Source of the DNA: JAMCZZ01 sp964363695
GTDB lineage: Bacteria; Patescibacteriota; UBA1384; XYA2-FULL-43-10; 1-14-0-10-43-13
Length of the DNA: 7,636 nucleotides
Direction of reading: 5' to 3'
NCBI GenBank assembly: GCA_964363695.1
Contig: CAYIJI010000044.1
Span: 1-7,636, forward strand
In this document: positions 1 to 5,330 of the stretch, in pieces
How the letters are laid out: each line of letters starts with the position of its first letter
Position numbering within the stretch: position 1 is the stretch's first letter
Translations under genes and position numbers: made by a program
Notes under the pieces: generated by a model
Seen by the model: only the letters and a program-made list of their open reading frames with translations
The model's database searches: none
Told to the model about the DNA's origin: nothing

Positions 1-58
1 TCTCTGGAGAAAAATTTAACGGCTCTTCTATTCTTGGAACAAAAACTTTTTTAGCCAC
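1..58 (-). CDS. 5' end of an unidentified protein gene, cut by the window edge
   Basis: Reading the minus strand from a GTG at 58, an open frame gives VAKKVFVPRIEEPLNFSPE (GTG read as Met in vivo) and is still open at the edge. A Shine-Dalgarno AAGGAG (63-68) sits 4 nt before the GTG, which supports this start. The gene follows dnaG in the same direction after a spacer of about 170 bp. In many bacteria dnaG is followed by rpoD, but these 19 residues do not let me recognise RpoD or any other family, so no function is given. The call rests on frame, ribosome site and position only. Confidence 0.6.
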   Translation of the reverse strand, partial: MAKKVFVPRIEEPLNFSPE

Positions 59-62
59 AGCA

Positions 63-73
63 CTCCTTCGGAG
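63..73 (-). promoter_or_regulatory. Ribosome site of the partial gene inside a small hairpin
   Basis: On the minus strand CTCC-GAA-GGAG can form a 4-bp stem with a 3-nt loop. The GGAG arm is the core of the Shine-Dalgarno sequence 4 nt before the GTG start at 58. Pairing would hide the ribosome site, but a 4-bp stem is weak, so any regulatory role is inference. Confidence 0.35.
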
Positions 74-74
74 A

Positions 75-203
75 ATTTTCAATTTATAATTTTCAATTTA
101 TAATGAATTTTCAATGATTCAATATTTAAAACATTTTAAATTTAAGTTTTTAAATTGATTTTAAATTTTAAATTTTAAATTTGTATCTTGTTTCTTGTAT
201 CTT
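75..203. repeat. AT-rich simple-repeat spacer between dnaG and the next gene
   Basis: Three short tandem or near-tandem patterns follow each other. ATTTTCAATTTATA occurs twice in perfect tandem (75-88 and 89-102), followed by a partial AATTTTCAAT. TTTTAAA occurs three times in tandem plus TTT (159-182). TTGTATCTT occurs twice, 14 bp apart (181-189 and 195-203). No coding frame is supported here. The promoter of the partial gene must lie in this stretch unless it is read through from dnaG, but chance -10-like strings are too frequent to pick one. Confidence 0.8.
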
Positions 204-204
204 T

Positions 205-229
205 TACTTCGTGATTTTATCACGAAGTA
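205..229 (-). terminator. Perfect 11-bp hairpin just after the dnaG stop
   Basis: TACTTCGTGAT (205-215) and ATCACGAAGTA (219-229) are exact reverse complements with a 3-nt loop. The hairpin begins 1 nt after the TGA of dnaG (231-233). A U-tract is missing on both strands, so it is not a classical intrinsic terminator. It may instead protect the 3' end of the mRNA or act as a weak terminator. Confidence 0.45.
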
Positions 230-230
230 T

Positions 231-1958
231 TCATTTTATCAAGCTCGAGAATTCTGCCAAAAGTTCTTTCAATCTTTCCTTGTCGCCGCTTTGTTCGGCT
301 TCTTGAATTTTTTTGGCAAAGTCGGTTTTTAAGTCTTCCTTTTTTTCGGAACGTAATCTTGCAAATAAGTATTCTAACTCGTTTTGAATTATCTCCATAT
401 CGTTTCCTTCTATCTCTTCTAAGGCGACCATTGAATATTGATTTAAAATCGATGCAGCTTTAGGTTTAATTTCAGATTTAACAACCTTTTTCTCATTAAC
501 CATTGTGATAAAATTCCCAATCTCTTCAACTTGATTTTCTAGTTTTGTAAAATTTTTGCATTTTGAAATAAGATCAGGGTAGTTCCAAATTATCCCTAGT
601 ATCTTTTCCGGTACTTCCAGCTTCAAAGCGTTTTTTGCCACGTCTTCTGCTTTAGAATTATCCTCTGGCTTCTTCGCCTTCTCTAGCGCGCTGTATATCG
701 TTTTTTCAGCGACAGAAAGCTTTTTTGCCAAGTATTTAATATAGTATTCTTTCTCGATGTCGGAAAATATTGTTTTAATGACCGGTAAAATCTCTTTAGC
801 GATGCTTTTTTTTGTCAGAACTGACAAATCGGGGTTTTTACGGACCAATAAGTCAATCCAATACTCAAGCGATGGCTTAGAGTTTTGAATCGCTCTCTCC
901 CAATTTTTAGGATCAGCTTTTATAGCCTCATCCGGATCCTTGTAAGGACCTTCGATGGAGATTATCTTCGTATTAATATCATTCTGCAGGGCTATTGTAA
1001 TCGCCCGCTTCATCGCCGTTTCCCCTGCTTCGTCATGATCAAAAGAAAGAGCAATTACGCTTGCATAACGATTTAGAATTTTTAGCTGCTCCGGAGTAAT
1101 AGCAGTTCCTGAAGTTGCCACCACGTTTTGGAATCCGGCCTGATGGCAAGCGATCACATCCATATTTCCTTCGACAAAAACGGCCAAATCTTTTTCTTTA
1201 ATATGCATCTTGGCTTTATCTAAACCGTATACCGTTTTTCCCTTGGTGTAAACCGGAGACTCTGAAGAGTTAATATATTTTGCTTGTTCTGAATTGCTTT
1301 CTAATATTCTTGAGGTAAAAGCTACAGTTAGACCCATAATGTTATTTATCGGGAAAATAATTCTGCCCCTAAACCGATCGTAAACTCCGCCTTTGTCATT
1401 CTTGATCGCTACTCCAGCTTGAGTTATTTCATTCTCTTCATAACCTTTTTTCTTTAGAAAATTAACTAGGAGCTCCCATGAATTGGGGGCATAGCCAATT
1501 TCAAATTCTTCAACTGTTTTTTCACTTAACCCGCGATTTTTTATGTACTTTCGAGCTTTCTCTGCCTTGGGATGATCAATTAAAATTTTATGGTAAAGCT
1601 TTTTTGTCCAATCATTTATTTCATAAATTTTGGTTTTTTTATCTGATTTGAACTCTCGCTCGCCAAATTTTACTGAATTGGATTTAAGAGTTACGCCTGC
1701 CCTTTCAGCTAGAATTTTTAAGGCATTATAAAAATCAACACCTTCCATTTTTTCGATGAAAGTAAAAATATCACCGCCTTCGTTGCAACCAAAGCATCGG
1801 AAAGTTTGGCGCTCAGGAGAAACCATGAAAGAAGGAGATTTCTCATTATGAAAAGGACAGTTCGCCTTTAAATTAGTGCCAGCTTTTTTCAGAGTTAAAT
1901 AGTTCGATACTACATCGACAATATCTAAACGGTCTTTAATTTGTTCTATTTCGTCCAT
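231..1958 (-). CDS. dnaG: DNA primase DnaG
   Basis: DnaG synthesises the RNA primers for leading- and lagging-strand DNA replication and works with the replicative helicase. Residue numbers here count from a possible TTG start at 1970. The N-terminal CHC2 zinc-binding motif shows C38, H41, C59 and C62 (CPFH ... CFGC). The catalytic-core N-lobe has the conserved YDRFRGRIIFPI (about 197-208). The TOPRIM domain carries EGNMDV (E268, D271) and SFDHDEAG (D311, D313), with the following DPDE (346-349), so all metal-binding acidic residues are present. The C-terminal helicase-interaction region is poorly conserved, as is usual. I choose the ATG at 1958 (MDEIEQIKDRLDIV, typical DnaG N-terminus, 575 aa) over the TTG at 1970; neither has a clear Shine-Dalgarno sequence. 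It lies 33 nt downstream of the GxxExxY gene on the same strand. Confidence 0.97.
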   Translation of the reverse strand: MDEIEQIKDRLDIVDVVSNYLTLKKAGTNLKANCPFHNEKSPSFMVSPERQTFRCFGCNEGGDIFTFIEKMEGVDFYNALKILAERAGVTLKSNSVKFGEREFKSDKKTKIYEINDWTKKLYHKILIDHPKAEKARKYIKNRGLSEKTVEEFEIGYAPNSWELLVNFLKKKGYEENEITQAGVAIKNDKGGVYDRFRGRIIFPINNIMGLTVAFTSRILESNSEQAKYINSSESPVYTKGKTVYGLDKAKMHIKEKDLAVFVEGNMDVIACHQAGFQNVVATSGTAITPEQLKILNRYASVIALSFDHDEAGETAMKRAITIALQNDINTKIISIEGPYKDPDEAIKADPKNWERAIQNSKPSLEYWIDLLVRKNPDLSVLTKKSIAKEILPVIKTIFSDIEKEYYIKYLAKKLSVAEKTIYSALEKAKKPEDNSKAEDVAKNALKLEVPEKILGIIWNYPDLISKCKNFTKLENQVEEIGNFITMVNEKKVVKSEIKPKAASILNQYSMVALEEIEGNDMEIIQNELEYLFARLRSEKKEDLKTDFAKKIQEAEQSGDKERLKELLAEFSSLIK

Positions 1959-1972
1959 AATCAGTACCAATA

Positions 1973-1997
1973 ACTAATAACACCAATAAAACTAATA
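1973..1997. repeat. Left arm of an imperfect inverted repeat flanking the GxxExxY gene
   Basis: This 25-nt AT-rich segment begins ACTAATAAC and matches the reverse complement of 2381-2403 at about 20 of 23 aligned positions with a 2-nt gap. It overlaps the stop codon of the GxxExxY gene (TAG, minus strand, 1992-1994). The composition is simple (A, T and C on this strand), so chance similarity is possible. Together the two arms enclose the whole reading frame. Confidence 0.5.
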
Positions 1998-2369
1998 TAT
2001 GTTCGGAATCCTTTTTGTCTTGGCACCATCCTTCGTAAATCGAATTATTAGACCTAATTTTAACCCACTAGATTTCAGGTATTCAAATATTTGATTGCAT
2101 GCTTCACGATAGTTATCATAACCAATCTTCACCTCAACAACAATCTTGTCTTCAATAATAAAATCAAAGTATCTTTTTGCAACAACTTTATCTCTAACTT
2201 TTACGGAGTAATAATATTCTCTACTGTACGAAATATCTTCTTCCTTGAAAATAACTTCTAGAGCATCGGCGTATACTTTTTCTTTTAATCCCGCCCCCAA
2301 AGAGTTATGAACTTCAAAAGCCACTCCTATTATTTTATAGCATAATTCCTTATAAATTAGATCCGCCAT
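1992..2369 (-). CDS. GxxExxY family protein (PD-(D/E)XK nuclease-like fold)
   Basis: A 125-aa protein with the family signature GLKEKVY (G27, E30, Y33) after a helical N-terminus with VHNSLGAG. A nuclease-like core follows: D69 in FDF, E79-V-K81 in VEVKIG, and Q93 in the next helix, which is the PD-(D/E)XK arrangement. The family (PF13366-like) has no settled function. Members are known from ribosomal-RNA intervening sequences and as scattered single genes in environmental bacteria. No Shine-Dalgarno sequence precedes the ATG. The gene sits between alr and dnaG, flanked by inverted repeats and next to a 42-bp tandem duplication, which suggests a late arrival in this locus. The family call is firm; nuclease activity is inferred. 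Confidence 0.9.
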   Translation of the reverse strand: MADLIYKELCYKIIGVAFEVHNSLGAGLKEKVYADALEVIFKEEDISYSREYYYSVKVRDKVVAKRYFDFIIEDKIVVEVKIGYDNYREACNQIFEYLKSSGLKLGLIIRFTKDGAKTKRIPNIY

Positions 2370-2376
2370 TTTATTC

Positions 2377-2460
2377 GCTTTATTAGCTAGATTGGTTATT
2401 AGTCCTGATCCTACTTTAGCTTTATTAGCATTATTCGTTATTAGTCCTGAATTTATTAGT
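2377..2460. repeat. 42-bp tandem duplication, two diverged copies
   Basis: GCTTTATTAGC recurs at 2377-2387 and 2419-2429, and GTTATTAGTCCTGA at 2395-2408 and 2437-2450; both pairs are exactly 42 bp apart. This defines two units, 2377-2418 and 2419-2460, with diverged ends. It fills the spacer between alr and the GxxExxY gene and overlaps the alr stop codon (2456-2458). The first unit contains the right arm (2381-2403) of the inverted repeat flanking the GxxExxY gene. Confidence 0.75.
2381..2403. repeat. Right arm of the inverted repeat flanking the GxxExxY gene
   Basis: This segment, which ends GTTATTAGT, is the reverse-complement partner of 1973-1997. It lies 12 nt upstream of the GxxExxY start codon. 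In an RNA copy the two arms could pair and close a loop holding the entire gene. Confidence 0.5.
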
Positions 2461-3589
2461 CATGGATATAGAGTCGTTTTATTAGAGGATTGATCTGTGT
2501 GATGGTTTCATACCAAGAAGTATCACTAAGTTGAGCTAGTTCGTAAGCTGATATTTCTTCTTTGCCACCTTTACCAATTAGTATGACTTCGTCACATATT
2601 TTCACATTTTTAATTCCAGTTATATCAACAACGATCATATCCATTGAAATACGGCCGAGTATTTTTGCTCTTTTGCCTTTAACCAAAACGTGGCCGATAC
2701 TTGATAGATCCCTTCTGTAGCCATGCCAATAACCAATGGGCAAAATCGCTACAACTGAATCATGATCAATTTTTTCCGTGAAATCATAACCAACGCTTTC
2801 ACCTTTTTTGACTTCCTTTATCTCGGAAATAATTGTTTTCCAGCATAAAGCCGGCTCAAGTTTAGTTTTTTTCTCAAAGCAAGCTTTTGTTTCATAAGAT
2901 GGCCAGAGCCCCATCATTCCGATTCCGATTCGGACCATATCGAAATGAGATTTTGGAAAAACGATAGTTCCAGAAGTAGCGGCGGCATGCTTAATTGGCT
3001 TAAAACCAAATGATTCAACAATTTTTACCGCTTTTTCAAATTGCTCAATCTGTTTGTTTGTTTCTGCTGGAAATGAAGGATTCTTTGCAGCTGCAAAATG
3101 AGTGTAGACGCCTTCTAAATTTATAAATGACAATTGATCTTTAATATATTTAGTGGCTTTTTCAACTTCATCTGGCATAAAACCTTGGCGATGCATCCCA
3201 GTATCGATTTTTATGTGGATATTTAGGGATTTGCCATATTTTTTAATCGACTTTAGGCTTTCAAAATTAGAAATGGTTAAGCTTATGTTGTTTTTCGATG
3301 CTTCATCAAAATTCTCCGGCATCGTATAGCCCAAAACTAGGATTGGTTTTTTAATCCCATTTTTTCTAAGTGTTAATGCCTCTGTAATGGAATCAACACC
3401 AAAAAAGTCAGCCCCAAGTTCTTGCATTAATTTTGAATAATCGACAAGTCCATGCCCGTAAGCGTTTGATTTAACAACCGCCATCAACCGACAATTTTTC
3501 AAAATCAAACCCCGAAAAGCGTTGTAATTATTCTTCAGCGCTTTCCTATTAACCTCCACCCAAGTTCTAAGACCAATGTTTTTATTCAT
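2456..3589 (-). CDS. alr: Alanine racemase
   Basis: A PLP-dependent enzyme interconverting L- and D-alanine in the cytoplasm; D-alanine is needed for the peptidoglycan stem peptide. At 377 aa it has the usual family length. The PLP lysine is K40 in VVKSNAYGHG. The TIM-barrel strand IDTGMHRQGF (128-137) holds the conserved arginine R134. The C-terminal beta domain supplies the second catalytic base, Y268, in ESVGYDFT. GRISMDM (312-318) and the ending TSWYETITQINPLIKRLY are also typical. The ATG at 3589 lies 9 nt after the ybjQ stop, so the two are probably co-transcribed. No clear Shine-Dalgarno sequence is seen, so coupling to the upstream gene is possible. All expected catalytic residues are present. 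Confidence 0.97.
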   Translation of the reverse strand: MNKNIGLRTWVEVNRKALKNNYNAFRGLILKNCRLMAVVKSNAYGHGLVDYSKLMQELGADFFGVDSITEALTLRKNGIKKPILVLGYTMPENFDEASKNNISLTISNFESLKSIKKYGKSLNIHIKIDTGMHRQGFMPDEVEKATKYIKDQLSFINLEGVYTHFAAAKNPSFPAETNKQIEQFEKAVKIVESFGFKPIKHAAATSGTIVFPKSHFDMVRIGIGMMGLWPSYETKACFEKKTKLEPALCWKTIISEIKEVKKGESVGYDFTEKIDHDSVVAILPIGYWHGYRRDLSSIGHVLVKGKRAKILGRISMDMIVVDITGIKNVKICDEVILIGKGGKEEISAYELAQLSDTSWYETITQINPLIKRLYIHD

Positions 3590-3598
3590 AAAAGATAA

Positions 3599-3922
3599 TT
3601 ACTCTACGACTACTGCTGTTCCGTAACACAAGACTTCAGTTACGCCTTGCGTAACTTCGGTGGCGTCGTATCGGACAGCAATGATGGCATTGGCGCCTAG
3701 TTCTTCGGCGTGCTTAACCATGAGTTCGTAAGATTCTTCCCTTGTCTTCTCGCAAAGCTTAGTAAAAAGTGTGATATTGCCTCCAACAATAGTTTGCAAA
3801 GATGCGCCAAGCGTACCGAAAAGAGAACGAGAACGGACTGTAATTCCTCTTACTAATCCTAAATTTTTAACGATTTTCTTACCGGGCAATTCAAATGCAG
3901 TTGTTATGTTTTTATGATCCAT
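3599..3922 (-). CDS. YbjQ family (UPF0145) putative metal-binding protein
   Basis: A 107-aa protein matching the YbjQ/UPF0145 family (PF01906) along its length: an N-terminal segment PGKKIVKNLGLVRGITVRS, then TIVGG, a helix ending EELGANAIIAVRYD, and the terminal strand EVLCYGTAV. The family was annotated as heavy-metal binding and forms pentamers; its cellular role is unclear. The frame stays open upstream to an ATG at 4051, but that extension runs through the repeat element at 3959-4102 (it encodes FWIPACAGMT, a known signature of translated repeats). The ATG at 3922 has a strong Shine-Dalgarno sequence and starts the conserved domain. alr follows 9 nt downstream. Confidence 0.92.
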   Translation of the reverse strand: MDHKNITTAFELPGKKIVKNLGLVRGITVRSRSLFGTLGASLQTIVGGNITLFTKLCEKTREESYELMVKHAEELGANAIIAVRYDATEVTQGVTEVLCYGTAVVVE

Positions 3923-3926
3923 ATTG

Positions 3927-3932
3927 CTCCTT
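3927..3932 (-). promoter_or_regulatory. Shine-Dalgarno site that fixes the ybjQ-family start
   Basis: AAGGAG on the minus strand, 4 nt before the ATG at 3922. It selects this start over the longer frame, whose extra 43 codons come mostly from the inserted repeat. Confidence 0.85.
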
Positions 3933-3958
3933 TGATATGTCCGAAGACCAAGTGTCCT

Positions 3959-4102
3959 GTAACCATTCACTGTCATTCCCGCGCAGGCGGGAATCCAGAA
4001 ATAATATAATAAATCTGGGCACTGGATCCCCGTCTTCACTCTTCGAACCATGAGCGATGGGCTCAGAGTCGAATGGCGGGGATGACAACAGGGGGCAGTT
4101 AC
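3959..4102. mobile_element. 144-bp MITE-like element with 8-bp target duplication
   Basis: The element starts GTAAC and ends GTTAC (inverted repeats). Further in, TGTCATTCCCGC (3971-3982) faces GCGGGGATGACA (4076-4087). AGTGTCCT flanks it directly on both sides (3951-3958 and 4103-4110), as expected for a target-site duplication. Inside, ATTCCCGC-GCAG-GCGGGAAT makes an 8-bp hairpin, and ATCCAG/CTGGAT form another inverted pair. There is no transposase gene, so it would have to be moved in trans. A second copy at 7572 begins at exactly the same GTAACC, which confirms the left end. It lies directly behind the stop codon of the upstream gene; removing it would leave only about 35 nt between that gene and ybjQ. 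Confidence 0.85.
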
Positions 4103-4109
4103 AGTGTCC

Positions 4110-4433
4110 TTACTTTATAAAACAGTTTGATTCGCTTAAATTCAATTCTTCATTATTAACTAACTTATCTTGAACATCGCCTTTTGAAAAGCTACACCTG
4201 ACCTCCAGTCCTTGTTTTTGAAATTTCGGAGATATATTATCAACCGAAAATTCGAGTTTTGGAAAATCATTTGTAGAAACACCCCAACCAGAAGCATAAT
4301 CGGTTTTAATAATTTTTCCTTCAATTAAACGCCCCTTAGGCAAATATGGGAATTGTAATTGGATAATTAGCACAGAAATACTGAGTATTGCGGCTAAAAT
4401 GATAAACCATTTCAGTAATTGTTTTATTCTCAT
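4110..4433 (-). CDS. Small one-pass membrane protein of unknown function
   Basis: A 107-aa protein I do not recognise. Two basic residues near the N-terminus (R2, K4) precede a hydrophobic helix (about 9-26), followed by a short proline-containing stretch (QFPYLPKGR) and a soluble remainder. This suggests a membrane anchor with an extracytoplasmic C-terminal part; a cleaved signal peptide is less likely because no clear cleavage site is visible. Two cysteines (80 and 104) could form a disulfide outside the cell. The ATG at 4433 has a good Shine-Dalgarno AAGGA (4439-4443) with 5-nt spacing. The first base of its stop-codon triplet on the plus strand (4110) is also the last base of the MITE target duplication. 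Confidence 0.75.
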   Translation of the reverse strand: MRIKQLLKWFIILAAILSISVLIIQLQFPYLPKGRLIEGKIIKTDYASGWGVSTNDFPKLEFSVDNISPKFQKQGLEVRCSFSKGDVQDKLVNNEELNLSESNCFIK

Positions 4434-4459
4434 TTGTTTCCTTCTTAATAAATTTACGC

Positions 4460-4472
4460 GCCCATTCTGGGC
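4460..4472 (-). other. Small GC-rich hairpin in a spacer
   Basis: GCCCA and TGGGC pair around a 3-nt loop, between the tRNA remnant and the membrane-protein gene. No T-tract follows on either strand. It may be a leftover terminator or may have no role. Confidence 0.35.
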
Positions 4473-4481
4473 AACATTTAT

Positions 4482-4537
4482 TGGCGAAGAGAGGGATTCG
4501 AACCCTCGATGATCTTGCGACCAAACAGCCTTTCCAA
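4482..4537 (-). pseudogene. 3' half of a serine-type tRNA (remnant)
   Basis: Reading the minus strand from 4537: TTGGAAA (anticodon loop with GGA), GGCTG (3' anticodon strand), a long variable arm TGGTC-GCAA-GATCA that pairs with one G-T wobble, and a perfect T arm GAGGG-TTCGAAT-CCCTC. The tail is TCTTCGCCA. The variable arm and GGA make this a class II serine tRNA. The 5' half is missing: no acceptor, D arm or matching anticodon strand precedes it. The acceptor strand also seems about 2 nt short if the end is read as G73-CCA. It cannot be a functional tRNA. It is clearly diverged from the intact tRNA-Ser at 5235-5323 but shares TTGGAAAG at the break point. It begins 10 nt after the toxin stop. 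Confidence 0.85.
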
Positions 4538-4547
4538 ATATTTGATA

Positions 4548-4808
4548 TCAACCATATAGCTGGCTGTGACTGCCAATAGTAACAAAAATAACTTCTTCTT
4601 CATTCACTTCTTTATAAACTACACGAAAATCTCCAGAAATATTAATACTTCGATATCCCTGCCATTTGCCTTTTAGCGGATGATTGCAAAGCTTAGCTTG
4701 ATATGGATTAGTACAAAATATTTGTAAACGGTTTTCAAAAATTCGCCGAATCTTCACATCAAGATGACCGTAATCTTTTACAAACTTTTTATGAAAGCGA
4801 ACTTTCAT
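4548..4808 (-). CDS. YafQ/RelE-family type II toxin (mRNA interferase)
   Basis: An 86-aa basic protein of normal length for the family. Toxins of this group cut mRNA on the ribosome and are held inactive by their antitoxin. The C-terminal half follows YafQ closely: NHPLKGKWQGYR (H43 corresponds to the first active-site His), GDFRVVYK (D60), then GSHSQLYG with H81 at the position of the key catalytic His and Y85 at the following aromatic. One active-site position that is His in E. coli YafQ is Asn here (N56). The start codon overlaps the antitoxin gene by 20 bp, and a Shine-Dalgarno-like AAAAGGG precedes it, so translation is probably coupled. The gene ends 10 nt before the tRNA remnant. Confidence 0.88.
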   Translation of the reverse strand: MKVRFHKKFVKDYGHLDVKIRRIFENRLQIFCTNPYQAKLCNHPLKGKWQGYRSINISGDFRVVYKEVNEEEVIFVTIGSHSQLYG

Positions 4809-5085
4809 TTTTTGACCCTTTTAGCCAAGCAATTGCGTCTTTGGAATTTTCGAAAACAGGAGAAAGGTTTTTTCCATTAGCAATGTCTTTTTCTGCTTCA
4901 GTGATTATTTTTTCTAAGTCCGGACTCATTGAATAAGCAAGAGAAAAAGAAAATTCGCGCGTACGTATAAACTGACGCAAATAAACATTAATGACGGTGC
5001 TTAAAGGCACACCAAGTTCCTCTGCTAACTCTTGGGCTTTCTTTTTGGTTTCTTTGTCGGTTTTAATATTTATTACAGTTTTCAT
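4789..5085 (-). CDS. RelB/DinJ-family antitoxin
   Basis: A 98-aa protein. Residues 1-45 (KTVINIKTDKETKKKAQ ... ELGVPLSTVINVYLRQF) form a ribbon-helix-helix DNA-binding domain of the RelB/DinJ type. The charged C-terminal part (about 50-98, with AIAWLKG near the end) is where such antitoxins wrap their toxin. It neutralises the downstream toxin and should repress its own promoter. The frame stays open to 5325, but that extension translates tRNA-Ser and the GC-rich repeat and must be discarded. The ATG at 5085 starts the conserved domain. There is no Shine-Dalgarno sequence: the -10 box ends only 6 nt before the ATG. Confidence 0.9.
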   Translation of the reverse strand: MKTVINIKTDKETKKKAQELAEELGVPLSTVINVYLRQFIRTREFSFSLAYSMSPDLEKIITEAEKDIANGKNLSPVFENSKDAIAWLKGSKNESSLS

Positions 5086-5091
5086 ATTTCT

Positions 5092-5120
5092 ATTGTATAT
5101 ACAACGGTTATTGTTGTCAA
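5092..5120 (-). promoter_or_regulatory. Promoter and operator of the toxin-antitoxin operon (leaderless)
   Basis: On the minus strand TTGACA (5120-5115) is a perfect -35, followed by a 17-nt spacer and TACAAT (5097-5092) as -10. The ATG at 5085 lies 6 nt past the -10, where transcription should start, so the antitoxin mRNA would be leaderless. The -10 is inside TTGTATATACAA (5093-5104), a perfect 12-bp palindrome, and ACAAC/GTTGT (5101-5105, 5113-5117) make a second inverted pair between -10 and -35. Palindromes placed this way are typical operators for ribbon-helix-helix antitoxins. Confidence 0.8.
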
Positions 5121-5143
5121 TAAATGATCTTATAAAATAAATG

Positions 5144-5234
5144 GTATTAACCCCAGGGCAAGCCCTGGACCCTTCCGAACAGGAACCATGGGCCCGCGGC
5201 CAAGCCGTCGGGGAAATCTTCTCTATTATAATAC
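5144..5234. repeat. 91-bp GC-rich palindromic element next to tRNA-Ser
   Basis: GTATTA (5144-5149) and TAATAC (5229-5234) are terminal inverted repeats. Inside are the hairpins CCAGGGC-AA-GCCCTGG (5153-5168) and CCCGCGGC-CAA-GCCG-T-CGGG (5193-5212). The GC content contrasts sharply with the flanks. The reverse complement of 5212-5230 equals the last 19 bases of the window (7618-7636), where it is joined to the left end of the MITE family, so this is a dispersed element. It abuts the CCA of tRNA-Ser and has no T-tract, so it is not a standard tRNA terminator although it may stop or slow transcription. No target duplication is evident. Confidence 0.65.
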
Positions 5235-5323
5235 TGGCGGAGAGGAAGGGATTCGGACCCTTGATACCTTGCGGTATACACGCTTTCCAAGCGTGCGCAC
5301 TAGACCAACTATGCGACCTCTCC
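5235..5323 (-). tRNA. tRNA-Ser (anticodon GGA)
   Basis: A complete class II tRNA of 89 nt including an encoded CCA. The acceptor stem GGAGAGG/CCTCTCC pairs fully. The D arm has GCA/TGC around a loop with TTGG. The anticodon arm is CACGC-TTGGAAA-GCGTG, giving GGA, which reads UCC and UCU. The long variable arm is ATACC-GCAA-GGTAT, the T arm AAGGG-TCCGAAT-CCCTT, and G73 is the normal serine discriminator. Its own promoter lies directly upstream, overlapping that of the divergent Nudix gene. Confidence 0.98.
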
Positions 5324-5330
5324 AAACTTG

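Noticed and set aside
75..182. CRISPR array or replication-origin iterons in the AT-rich spacer
   Set aside because: Units are 7-14 bp without unique spacers, and no DnaA-box pattern or origin-associated gene is present.
885..1076. Plus-strand 63-aa open frame within dnaG
   Set aside because: It is antisense to the conserved TOPRIM region and has no recognisable features.
3923..4051. N-terminal extension of the YbjQ-family gene to an ATG at 4051
   Set aside because: The extra 43 codons mostly translate the inserted MITE-like element, and a strong Shine-Dalgarno sequence marks the ATG at 3922.
4336..4551. A 71-aa open frame across the tRNA remnant (SRVRIPLFA)
   Set aside because: This peptide is the translation of a tRNA T arm, and the frame overlaps the better supported membrane-protein gene.
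4482..4585. A complete tRNA with an insertion in its anticodon loop, using the CAGCC complement at 4562-4566 as the 5' anticodon strand
   Set aside because: CAGCC lies in the toxin coding sequence, and no D arm or acceptor strand pairing with TCTTCGC is found upstream; a 5-nt match is expected by chance.
5193..5212. Intrinsic terminator of tRNA-Ser
   Set aside because: The hairpin is strong but no T-tract follows on the minus strand, and it belongs to a dispersed repeat.
5086..5325. N-terminal extension of the antitoxin to 5325
   Set aside because: It runs through tRNA-Ser, the GC-rich repeat and the promoter; the conserved domain starts at 5085.
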